From positions 1 through 48,423 of the forward strand of contig JAEDJV010000003.1 in the NCBI GenBank assembly GCA_016296165.1: a stretch of DNA of 48,423 nucleotides, written 5' to 3'. The DNA is from Oscillospiraceae bacterium. Its GTDB lineage: Bacteria > Bacillota > Clostridia > Oscillospirales > Ruminococcaceae. This document shows, piece after piece, positions 1 through 7,467 of this stretch. The notes under the pieces were generated by a model. The model did not search any database and had not been told where the DNA came from. It worked only from the letters and a program-made list of their open reading frames with translations. Positions within the stretch are counted from its first letter, which is position 1, and every line of letters begins with the position of its first letter. The translations under genes and the position numbers were made by a program.

Positions 1-598
1 CAACTGTGATAATAACACACACTATAATAACTGCAGGATATCCGTATCTGAAAGTTAATTCCGGCATGTTTATAAAATTCATACCATACCATCCGGCGAT
101 AAGGGACAGAGGCATGAATATTGCAGTTACCAGGGTGAATATTTTCATCAGGTTATTTGTCTGGATATCAAGCTGTGCCTGATAGGATTCTCTTATCTGT
201 GTTACATATTCCCTCAGATTGATAACATTTGCAAGCAGCTTTTCCACACGGTTCTGGATTATTCCGAAATAATGAATGTAATCTTCTGAAAGGACACCGT
301 TTTCGTTATCACAGATATCCTCAAATACTGAGCTGAGCTGTTCATAGTATTTTTTCATGCACAGAATCTGCTGACGAAAATCAACAATTCTGCCAAGTGT
401 GCTTTCATCAACCTGCTTGAGTATCTGTTCGTCCATATCATTCATTTCATCCTCAAGATCCTCGAGAATTTTTATGTCGCCCTTAAACAGATTGCGGTAG
501 AAAAGATACAGTGAACGTTCGTTGGTTTCAGCTTCACAGAAAGCTGAAACCGCTTTTTTAATAATTACCTCCGCTATAAGTATATCACATATTCTAAT
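1..598 (-). pseudogene. CorA-like Mg2+ transporter remnant, 5'-truncated; runs off the left edge
   Basis: On the minus strand a frame is open from a TAA at 601-599 to the window edge. It encodes the long stalk helix and first membrane segment of a CorA-type divalent cation channel, including the hallmark YGMNF motif (about 75-90) followed by NMPEL and a second membrane segment. The N-terminal alpha/beta domain of about 150 residues found in family members is absent. The upstream DNA is a terminator hairpin and then the neighbouring rubrerythrin gene, so the domain cannot lie in another frame. No ATG, GTG or TTG precedes the conserved part. A strong SD (GGAGG, 568-572) lies 5 nt before an ATT codon at 562. 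The first in-frame ATG is at 445, inside the stalk helix. I read this as a decayed gene; the 3' end is outside the window. An ATT-initiated short protein is possible but less likely. Confidence 0.6.
524..559 (+). terminator. Orphan rho-independent terminator inside the corA remnant
   Basis: A perfect 11-bp inverted repeat (GGTTTCAGCTT 524-534 with AAGCTGAAACC 541-551, 6-nt loop) is followed on the plus strand by GC and six T. No plus-strand gene ends nearby. It lies at the point where the corA homology fades, so it may mark an old deletion or recombination junction. Confidence 0.6.
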
Positions 599-607
599 TT
601 AATTCAA
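579..607 (-). promoter_or_regulatory. Candidate sigma-A promoter before the corA remnant
   Basis: Minus strand TTGAAT (607-602), 17-nt spacer, TATACT (584-579). The predicted start falls at about 572, on top of the SD, so any leader would be only about 10 nt. This is unusually compact and may be fortuitous. Confidence 0.35.
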
Positions 608-661
608 AGTAAAAATATTTATGACGTCCACTATAATTAGACTAAAAGTAATCCGTGACAG

Positions 662-712
662 AAAAAAGCAGTCGTTTTACCAGTAAAGATAATGGAAAAC
701 GACTGCTCATTT
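662..712 (-). terminator. Terminator of the rubrerythrin fusion gene
   Basis: An 11-bp stem, GCAGTCGTTTT (668-678) with AAAACGACTGC (696-706), has six T after it on the minus strand and a T-rich run on the plus side. It lies just past the stop codon of the minus-strand gene ending at 733. Confidence 0.8.
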
Positions 713-732
713 TTTATTTTTTAATGTTCAGA

Positions 733-1911
733 TTAATAATTTTCTTTGCGAACTTCAAAATATGCCTGTGGATGATTGCATACCGGACATACCTCAGGAG
801 CCTCGAGACCAACTACTACATGTCCGCAGTTACGGCATTCCCACATTGTAACTCCACTCTTCTTGAATACTTCCATAGCTTCAACATTCTTTAGGAGAGC
901 ACGGTATCTTTCTTCATGCATTTTTTCAATAGCTGCAACGCCTCTGAACTGAGCTGCAAGTTCAGTAAATCCTTCTTCTTCAGCTTCCTTTGCCATACGT
1001 TCATACATATCTGTCCATTCAGCGTTTTCGCCTTCAGCGGCATGCAGGAGATTTGCAGGAGTATCGCCAAGTTCTCCGAGAGCCTTGAACCACAGTTTCG
1101 CATGTTCTTTTTCATTTTCAGCAGTCTGAAGGAACAGAGCTGCAATCTGCTCATAACCTGCTTTTTTTGCTACAGAAGCGAAATAAGTGTATTTGTTTCT
1201 TGCCTGAGATTCACCGGCAAATGCTTCCCAAAGATTTTTTTCAGTTTTTGTTCCAGCGTATTTGTTTGACATAGTTTTTTCCTCCGTTTTAATAATAATT
1301 TTTTCAAAATCTGATGCAGGATGTTTGCAAAGAGGACAGATGAAATCCTGCGGAATTTCATCGCCTGTATATTCATATCCGCAGACAGTACATCTCCAGA
1401 TAGTTTTTCCGTCTTCTGTAGTACCGACCTTCTTAGGCTGTGGTTTGATATTTTTCAGATAATATTCATATGTCGCTGAAGAATCTTCACTCAAAACTTC
1501 CATATCTGTAATCTCACCTATAAACATTGTGTGCGAATTCAAATCTTCAGTTTTGTCGACTTTTACAGAAAAATATGCATTTGTCCCCTGATTGATATAG
1601 CTGATTCCGTTTGCGCTTCTGCTATAGTTACTGTAGTCAGCAAATTTGTTTACTTCACTTCCAGACTGGAAACCAAAATGCTTAAATAATTCAAATGTCG
1701 CTTTCTGACTGATAACAGATACATTAAACTCACCTGTTTTCATAATCATGTCATGAGTATAGTTTGATTTGCTGACACATATACTCATCTGGTTTGGCGC
1801 AGAAGCGGCCTGTATTGCTGTATTTATTATACAGCCGTTGTCCTTTTCGTTATCTTTTGCTGTGAGAACAAAGAGACCATAGCTTAATTTGTACATAGCT
1901 TTTTTGTCCAT
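733..1911 (-). CDS. Flavoredoxin-rubredoxin-rubrerythrin fusion protein
   Basis: 392-residue protein for oxygen and peroxide defence in anaerobes. Residues about 1-160 form a flavin reductase-like FMN-binding domain. Residues about 170-205 form a rubredoxin (CTVCG and CPLCK). Together these make the Hrb (high-molecular-weight rubredoxin) architecture. Residues 214-392 are a complete rubrerythrin: a ferritin-like di-iron domain with ENEKEH and EKMHEERY motifs, then a C-terminal rubredoxin (CRNCG, CPVC). Hrb passes electrons from NAD(P)H-reduced flavin to rubrerythrin, which reduces H2O2, so the fusion would join donor and acceptor. The join (TEEKTM) contains a perfect SD and ATG for free rubrerythrin. 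The start at 1911 has AGAAGGA about 8 nt upstream. The fusion calls are secure from motifs; electron flow is inferred from family knowledge. Confidence 0.9.
   Translation of the reverse strand: MDKKAMYKLSYGLFVLTAKDNEKDNGCIINTAIQAASAPNQMSICVSKSNYTHDMIMKTGEFNVSVISQKATFELFKHFGFQSGSEVNKFADYSNYSRSANGISYINQGTNAYFSVKVDKTEDLNSHTMFIGEITDMEVLSEDSSATYEYYLKNIKPQPKKVGTTEDGKTIWRCTVCGYEYTGDEIPQDFICPLCKHPASDFEKIIIKTEEKTMSNKYAGTKTEKNLWEAFAGESQARNKYTYFASVAKKAGYEQIAALFLQTAENEKEHAKLWFKALGELGDTPANLLHAAEGENAEWTDMYERMAKEAEEEGFTELAAQFRGVAAIEKMHEERYRALLKNVEAMEVFKKSGVTMWECRNCGHVVVGLEAPEVCPVCNHPQAYFEVRKENY
1272..1285 (-). promoter_or_regulatory. rbr: Internal SD and start codon for free rubrerythrin
   Basis: On the minus strand GGAGG (1285-1281) is followed by eight bases and ATG (1272-1270), in frame at codon 214 of the fusion. 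Initiation here would give a normal 179-residue rubrerythrin. It looks like a former intergenic SD kept after the upstream stop codon was lost. Confidence 0.6.
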
Positions 1912-1951
1912 TAATACGCATCCTTCTTTCTTTATTTTTTATACTGCAAAA

Positions 1952-1990
1952 ATTATACTCCAGATTAATCATATATAAAAATGGAGTATA
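1952..1990 (-). promoter_or_regulatory. Inverted repeat overlapping the -10 of the rubrerythrin fusion gene
   Basis: TATACTCC (1954-1961) and GGAGTATA (1983-1990) form a perfect 8-bp inverted repeat with a 21-nt spacer. A TATAAT -10 on the minus strand (1957-1952) overlaps the gene-proximal half-site; no good -35 is visible. This looks like an operator, but I cannot name the regulator. The rest of the 307-bp gap 1912-2218 is very AT-rich and shows no other gene. Confidence 0.35.
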
Positions 1991-2218
1991 CCCATAATAT
2001 TATTATCGACAGTTTCATAGAAAATTCAATATAATTATTTTTTATTTTTATATTAAATTACTATCAGCGGTCTTCGTTATTGGAAATCTTTTTTTTATTG
2101 CGGTTTTTTAAACTTACGACTGATGGCTTCATTAAGATTATATTTCAGAAATTATTGAATATTCATTATTAAATCCGATAAATATAAATATATCAATAAA
2201 TATTAAGGGTGTATTTTT

Positions 2219-3391
2219 ATGAAAGAAATAATTAGCAGAGCAAAAGAAATCATTGCAGAAACAGTAGAAAACCGCAGGTTTTTCCACACAACTGCAGAAG
2301 TCGGACTTGATATGCCAAAGGCACAGGAGTTCGTTATTAACAAACTGAAAGAATATGGTCTGAAACCTGAAAAATGCGGTCATGGAGTAACTGCAGTTCT
2401 GGGGAACGGTTCACCGGTACTGTTGCTTCGGGCAGATATGGATGCACTTCCCATGAAGGAAATGAGTGGGGAGGAATTTGCGTGTACAAATGGTCATGCT
2501 CATGCATGTGGTCATGACTTTCACGCTGCGATGCTTTTAAGTGCTGCAAAAATTTTAAAGGAAAGGGAACCGGAACTTAACGGTACCGTAAAGTTTATGT
2601 TTCAGCCTGCCGAGGAGACTTTTGAAGGCAGCAGAGACATGGTTGAAAACGGAATACTGGAGAATCCTCACGTTGATGCAGCCCTTGCGTTTCATGTTGC
2701 ACCGGGAAAAGTAAAACCCGGACTGTTTATGTATAACAGTGGAAAAGTAATGATGAATTCCGTTGACGGATTTCGGATAGATATAAAAGGAAAGGGCGGA
2801 CATGGGGCATATCCGAATCTGTCAGTAGATCCTTTGCATATTGCGACTAAGATTTTTATGGCGCTTGAATCACTTATTGCACGTGAAGCTAATCCTGAGA
2901 AGACCTGTGTATTAACAATAGGACAGATACATGGTGGCAATGCGGCTAATATTATTCCGGATTCTGCTTTTATGGAGGGAACACTGCGTACAAATGATAA
3001 AGATGAACGTGAGAAACTGGTTCGCAGAATAACTGAGATTTCTACGGGAATTTCCTCATTGTGCGGCGGAACAGCAGAAGTGACAAAACTGTCAGATGTT
3101 CCTCCTCTTATCTGTAACGAGGAACTTACCGAAAAGATGGCAGGTTATATGAATGAGCTTGAGATGTTTAAACCGGTTCAGGATATGAGGGCAAATGCTT
3201 CTGAAGATTTTGCAGTTATTGCTGAGAAAGTTCCATCCGTCTTCATGTATCTATCTGCCGGATTTGATGATGAACGCGGAAATTTTTCGGCGCATAATCC
3301 GAGAGTTCTGTTTAATGAGGATGTTTTACCTTTAGGAACTGCCAGCCTTGTTTACTGTGCTGTACGCTGGCTGCAGGATTACCGGAAATAA
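2219..3391 (+). CDS. M20-family metallo-amidohydrolase (N-acyl-amino-acid or hippurate hydrolase type)
   Basis: 390 residues, the usual length for the M20D amidohydrolases that cleave N-acyl amino acids (hippurate, N-acetyl-diaminopimelate, IAA-amino acid conjugates). Metal-ligand and catalytic motifs are present: RADMDALP near residue 72, ACGHDFHAAML near 95, and MFQPAEE near 130 with the general-base Glu. A dimerisation-domain motif (GKGGHGAYP) lies near 195. Cytoplasmic, with no signal peptide. A weak SD (AAGGG) precedes the ATG at 2219, and the upstream region is AT-rich. The exact substrate cannot be told from sequence; homologues are often annotated interchangeably. It is followed by a separately promoted permease gene 84 bp downstream. 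Confidence 0.85.
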   Translation: MKEIISRAKEIIAETVENRRFFHTTAEVGLDMPKAQEFVINKLKEYGLKPEKCGHGVTAVLGNGSPVLLLRADMDALPMKEMSGEEFACTNGHAHACGHDFHAAMLLSAAKILKEREPELNGTVKFMFQPAEETFEGSRDMVENGILENPHVDAALAFHVAPGKVKPGLFMYNSGKVMMNSVDGFRIDIKGKGGHGAYPNLSVDPLHIATKIFMALESLIAREANPEKTCVLTIGQIHGGNAANIIPDSAFMEGTLRTNDKDEREKLVRRITEISTGISSLCGGTAEVTKLSDVPPLICNEELTEKMAGYMNELEMFKPVQDMRANASEDFAVIAEKVPSVFMYLSAGFDDERGNFSAHNPRVLFNEDVLPLGTASLVYCAVRWLQDYRK

Positions 3392-3412
3392 AATAATATA
3401 TTGATATAAACA

Positions 3413-3441
3413 TTGATTTTGAATAAAAAATATGCTATGAT
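3413..3441 (+). promoter_or_regulatory. Candidate promoter of the AI-2E permease gene
   Basis: TTGATT (3413-3418), 17-nt spacer, TATGAT (3436-3441), 33 bp before the ATG at 3475. Confidence 0.45.
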
Positions 3442-3474
3442 AATTGTATGAACAAATGATGGAGATGTATAATA

Positions 3475-4704
3475 ATGAAAATTAAATTCAATACCAAGTA
3501 CAATACTATCGCGTTTTATACAGTTGTTGTATTTGCAATATGTATTGTGCTTGTACTTCTTGCTTTCAGACTTGGAACATTTATTGCTGCTATAAGGCGC
3601 ATTATGACCGCTATATCTCCGGTAATATGGGGATTTATTATAGCCTATATTATGTCGCCTATAGTGAGAAAAACAGAAGAATTTCTGGAGAAAAAAGTTT
3701 TCCATAAAAAAAAGCATGAAAAAATAAGACGATCATTAAGTATTGTTACCGCTTCGCTCATTGGCATTGCATTAATTGTAGGACTCATTGCAATGGCAGT
3801 TCCACAGATAATTGACAGTATATCAACACTTTTCAATAATATGCCTGATTATCTGAATTCTCTTTATGATTCGATAATCGGATTTTTAAAAAAGAATCCG
3901 GAAATTAGTCATCAGGTTACCGAATGGATAGAACAGCAGTTTGAAAATATTGAAGATATTATTCTTGGCTGGATTACAGATCTGAGACCTACTTTTGAAA
4001 AATACATTATCCTTCTTAAGGACGGATTGTTGAATTTTCTTGTTGGTGTTAAAGACTTTTTTCTGGGATATATCGTATCGGTTTATCTTCTGTTCAGCAA
4101 AGAACATTTTATACTGCAGTTTAAGAAATTATGCTATGCTCTTCTTCCAAAGAGAGTTTATGATGTTCTCATGGTTAAGGGTACGCATGCAAACAAAATA
4201 TTCAGCGATTTCCTTGTAGGAAAAGCACTGGATTCATTTCTGATAGGAATGTTTTGTTTTATTATTCTGGTTATTTTCCAGATTCCAAATGCTATGCTGA
4301 TTAGTTTTATTATAGGCGTAACAAATATGATACCGTTCTTCGGACCTTTTATCGGAGCTATTCCTTCGGCTCTTCTTGTTCTCCTTACTTCTCCGGGGAA
4401 AACAATTCTTTTTGTCATTATCGTTTTGGTTCTTCAGCAGTTTGACGGAAACATACTTGGACCAAAGATCCTTGGAAACAAGCTTAATCTTCCAACATTC
4501 TGGATTATGTTTTCGATATTCTTCTTTGGAAATCTTTTTGGGTTTATCGGAATGCTGGCAGGTGTACCGATTTTCGCGGTTATCTATACTCTTACAAAGG
4601 AATTTGTTGATGAACGAATCCGGGTAAAAAATTATGAGTTATTAAAAAAAGGATTGGATAGTGATATTGAAGAAATAAATGAGGTTCCCGAAGAACCTTT
4701 CTAA
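3475..4704 (+). CDS. AI-2E family transporter (PerM/UPF0118-like membrane protein)
   Basis: 409-residue polytopic protein with the family's layout: two N-terminal membrane helices (about residues 13-60), a third at about 90-112, a soluble segment rich in charged residues (about 115-200), and a C-terminal block of helices with the family signature ITNMIPFFGPFIGAIP-like stretch (here GVTNMIPFFGPFIGAIPSA, about residues 280-300), followed by the QQFDGNILGPKILG motif. The family includes AI-2 exporters and Na+/H+ antiporters, so the substrate is unknown. GGAG lies upstream of the chosen ATG. It ends at a strong bidirectional terminator shared with the convergent ABC exporter gene. Confidence 0.85.
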   Translation: MKIKFNTKYNTIAFYTVVVFAICIVLVLLAFRLGTFIAAIRRIMTAISPVIWGFIIAYIMSPIVRKTEEFLEKKVFHKKKHEKIRRSLSIVTASLIGIALIVGLIAMAVPQIIDSISTLFNNMPDYLNSLYDSIIGFLKKNPEISHQVTEWIEQQFENIEDIILGWITDLRPTFEKYIILLKDGLLNFLVGVKDFFLGYIVSVYLLFSKEHFILQFKKLCYALLPKRVYDVLMVKGTHANKIFSDFLVGKALDSFLIGMFCFIILVIFQIPNAMLISFIIGVTNMIPFFGPFIGAIPSALLVLLTSPGKTILFVIIVLVLQQFDGNILGPKILGNKLNLPTFWIMFSIFFFGNLFGFIGMLAGVPIFAVIYTLTKEFVDERIRVKNYELLKKGLDSDIEEINEVPEEPF

Positions 4705-4710
4705 AAAAAT

Positions 4711-4755
4711 CACCCTTTACTGCGTTAACGGTACGCAGTAAAGGGTGTATTTTTA
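4711..4755. terminator. Bidirectional terminator between the AI-2E permease and ABC exporter genes
   Basis: Perfect 15-bp stem (4711-4725 with 4733-4747) and a 7-nt loop. A-rich on the left flank (seven A at 4703-4709) and T-rich on the right, so it works on both strands. It serves the plus gene ending at 4704 and the minus gene ending at 4753. Confidence 0.9.
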
Positions 4756-7467
4756 TTTCATTTCAAAAGCACCAGTATAAAGTCTGTAATAGAATCCCTG
4801 AGCAGCCATGAGCTGTTCATGGTTTCCGCGTTCAATAATACGGCCATGTTCCATGACCATAATCATATCAGAGTTCTTGATTGTCGAAAGTCTGTGAGCA
4901 ATTACAAATACTGTACGTCCTTTCATAAGAGCATCCATACCTTTCTGAACCATAACTTCAGTTCTCGTATCAATAGAGCTTGTAGCTTCATCAAGAATCA
5001 TGAGAGGAGGGTTTGAGATTGCTGCTCGTGCAATCGAGATAAGCTGTCTCTGTCCCTGAGAAAGATCAGATCCATCGCCCTTTATCATGGTATTGTATCC
5101 GTTTGGAAGCATTCGGATAAAGTCATCGGCGTTTGCCAGTTTTGCAGCTGCAATACATTCTTCATCAGTAGCATCAAGTTTTCCGTATCTGATATTATCC
5201 ATTACGGTACCACTAAAAAGATTAACATCCTGAAGAACTACTCCAAGTGAATGACGAAGGTCCGACTTTTTTATCTTGTTAATGTTTATATTGTCATATC
5301 TGATTTTTCCATCGGCTATGTCATAGAAACGATTTATAAGATTTGTTATTGTTGTTTTTCCTGCACCGGTGGAGCCAACAAGGGCAATTTTCTGACCTTT
5401 TTGGGCTGTAAGTGATATGTTGTTTAACACGATTTTTTCAGGAGTATATCCAAAGTCAACATTGTCAAAAACGATATTACCTTCCAGTGGAGTGTATGTT
5501 GTAGTTCCGTCTCCGTGTTTGTGTTTCCATGCCCATGTTCCTGTACGTACAACACTTTCGATGATCTGACCGTTTCTGTAAGTTGAGTTTACAAGTTCAA
5601 CATATCCGTCGTCACTTTCAGAAGGTTCATCGAGTATATCAAAAATTCGTCCTGCACCGGCAAGTGCCATTACAACGGAATTGATGTGCTGTGAAACCTG
5701 TGAAATGCTTTGACAGAACTGTCTTGTCATACCCAGATATGTTACAATTACAGATATTGTTAATGTTGTTTCCCCGGTAAAAATTGAACTTATTGATGGA
5801 TTATACCAGTGGTTAAGCATTATTGTACCACCGAGAAAAGCAACAAGAACGTATAGTATATTTCCGATATTACCCATTATAGGCATAAGGATATTTGCGA
5901 AATTATTAGCGTTTGTGGCATCCTGGCAAAGTTGTTCATTTATTCTGTCAAAATCATGTTTTGAGGCTTCTTCATGACAGAAAACTTTAACTACTTTCTG
6001 ACCATGAATCATTTCTTCAATATAACCCTCTGTTTTACCGAGTGAAGCCTGCTGTCTGATAAAATATTTTGCTGAGTTTCCGCCGATTTTTTTAGATACA
6101 AAAGACATAGCAATCACACCGACAATCATAAGAAGTGTCAGCCATATACTATAGTACAGCATAATAAATACAAGAGCCGCAATTGTAAGTGCAGAGGAAA
6201 CAACAGTTGGAAGAGCCTGAGATATAAGCTGCCTTAAAGTATCGATATCATTTGTATAATGGGACATTATATCCCCATGATTATGTGTGTCGAAGTATTT
6301 TATCGGCAGGCTCTGCATTTTAGCGAACAATTTTTTTCTGAGTCGGTAAAGGAATCCCTGAGTGATGATTGCTCCGATTCTGGTGTAGGCAAAGGCTGAT
6401 ATCAGACCAATAGCAAAGACGCCGGACATTGCAAGAATCAACTTCAGAAGTGCAGGGAACTGCTCTTTATATACCTGGATAAACTGAGCAGATTCTGTAT
6501 AATTATTTGCTTTTATTGTTTTATAACCTTCGGTAATTATTGTTGTTATTCTTTCAATAAAAATCGCAGGTGAAGTACCGACAAGAGCAAATACTATCAT
6601 TGATACAAACATTAATATCAAAGAATTTTTGTATTCTTTGAAAATAAGCTTTATAAGTCGTCCGAGAACTCCTTTTTTTACCGTCGGTCTGCCCTGAGGA
6701 CCTCTGCCCGGAGGAGGACCACTCTGGGGACCTTTACCTGGAGGAGGACCACTCTGGGGACCTTTACCTGGAGGAGGACCACTCTGAGGACCTTTACCTG
6801 GAGGAGGACCACTCTGAGGACCTCTGCCTGGAGGAGGACCACTCTGAGGACCTCTGCCTGAAGGAGGAACCTGAGGATTAGGAGTCTGAACAGAAGGTTT
6901 GGTTTGCTGATTAACAGAAGGATTAACGTTTACCTGATTCTGAGCCGCATAAGGGTTGAAGGCCTGAGGATTAGGGGCCTGAACAGAAGGTCTAGGCTGC
7001 TGATTAACAGAAAGATTAGCGTTTACCTGATTCTGAGCCGCATAAGGGTTGAATGCCTGAGGATTAGGAGCCTGAACAGAAGGTCTGGTTTGCTGATTAA
7101 CAACAGGAATAACGTTTACCCGATTCTGAGCCGCATAAGGGTTGAAGGCCTGAGGGTTAGGCAACTGAACAGTAGTTTTAGATTCTGGTTTTACGGAGAT
7201 ATTATCCTGAATTTTGTCCAGTATGGCGTTTTGTACGTCATTTGTTAGTGCATCCTGTGGTGAGAACGGTTGATTCCTGGAAATCGAAACTTCCTGATTT
7301 TGTTTTTTCGGAACAGCATCAGGGTTGTGCGGAACGAACTTTATACCGGAATTAGTGTATACAGGAAAAGTTCCGGCGTTCTCTTCGGTACTGGAATTCA
7401 GAATATTGTTATTATTAGGAGCAGGGGAAGAAGGAGCGAATGGTGAATTATTAAATTTATTATCCAT
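4753..7467 (-). CDS. ABC exporter half-transporter with a repetitive Pro/Gln/Asn/Gly-rich N-terminal extension
   Basis: 904 residues, about 320 more than a normal half-exporter. Residues 1-about 275 are low-complexity. They hold 31-residue repeats (NPQAFNPYAAQNQV type) and then five 10-residue repeats of the form GPQSGPPPGK/R, with basic residues before the membrane. From about residue 276 there is a standard six-helix ABC exporter domain. The nucleotide-binding domain follows, with Walker A GSTGAGKTT, an unusual signature LSQGQ in place of LSGGQ, and Walker B MILDEATSS with the catalytic Glu. Its gene overlaps the upstream half-transporter by 8 bp, and the two complement each other: this one has the catalytic Glu and the partner lacks it. 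Heterodimeric multidrug or peptide export is likely; the substrate is unknown. Confidence 0.9.
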   Translation of the reverse strand: MDNKFNNSPFAPSSPAPNNNNILNSSTEENAGTFPVYTNSGIKFVPHNPDAVPKKQNQEVSISRNQPFSPQDALTNDVQNAILDKIQDNISVKPESKTTVQLPNPQAFNPYAAQNRVNVIPVVNQQTRPSVQAPNPQAFNPYAAQNQVNANLSVNQQPRPSVQAPNPQAFNPYAAQNQVNVNPSVNQQTKPSVQTPNPQVPPSGRGPQSGPPPGRGPQSGPPPGKGPQSGPPPGKGPQSGPPPGKGPQSGPPPGRGPQGRPTVKKGVLGRLIKLIFKEYKNSLILMFVSMIVFALVGTSPAIFIERITTIITEGYKTIKANNYTESAQFIQVYKEQFPALLKLILAMSGVFAIGLISAFAYTRIGAIITQGFLYRLRKKLFAKMQSLPIKYFDTHNHGDIMSHYTNDIDTLRQLISQALPTVVSSALTIAALVFIMLYYSIWLTLLMIVGVIAMSFVSKKIGGNSAKYFIRQQASLGKTEGYIEEMIHGQKVVKVFCHEEASKHDFDRINEQLCQDATNANNFANILMPIMGNIGNILYVLVAFLGGTIMLNHWYNPSISSIFTGETTLTISVIVTYLGMTRQFCQSISQVSQHINSVVMALAGAGRIFDILDEPSESDDGYVELVNSTYRNGQIIESVVRTGTWAWKHKHGDGTTTYTPLEGNIVFDNVDFGYTPEKIVLNNISLTAQKGQKIALVGSTGAGKTTITNLINRFYDIADGKIRYDNININKIKKSDLRHSLGVVLQDVNLFSGTVMDNIRYGKLDATDEECIAAAKLANADDFIRMLPNGYNTMIKGDGSDLSQGQRQLISIARAAISNPPLMILDEATSSIDTRTEVMVQKGMDALMKGRTVFVIAHRLSTIKNSDMIMVMEHGRIIERGNHEQLMAAQGFYYRLYTGAFEMK
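6711..6860 (-). repeat. 30-bp tandem repeat, five units, coding for GPQSGPPPG(K/R)
   Basis: Units begin at 6711, 6741, 6771, 6801 and 6831 and differ at only a few positions; partial units flank both ends. The unit length is a multiple of three, so gain or loss of units changes tail length without a frameshift. Confidence 0.95.
6870..7172 (-). repeat. 93-bp tandem repeat, three units plus a partial, coding for 31-residue repeats
   Basis: The anchor CCTGAGG recurs at 6870, 6963, 7056 and 7149, exactly 93 bp apart, and a second anchor (AAGGGTTGAA) recurs at 6951, 7044 and 7137. The encoded unit reads NPQAFNPYAAQNQV plus a Val/Asn/Gln-rich segment. Copies are near-identical, suggesting recent duplication. 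Confidence 0.95.
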
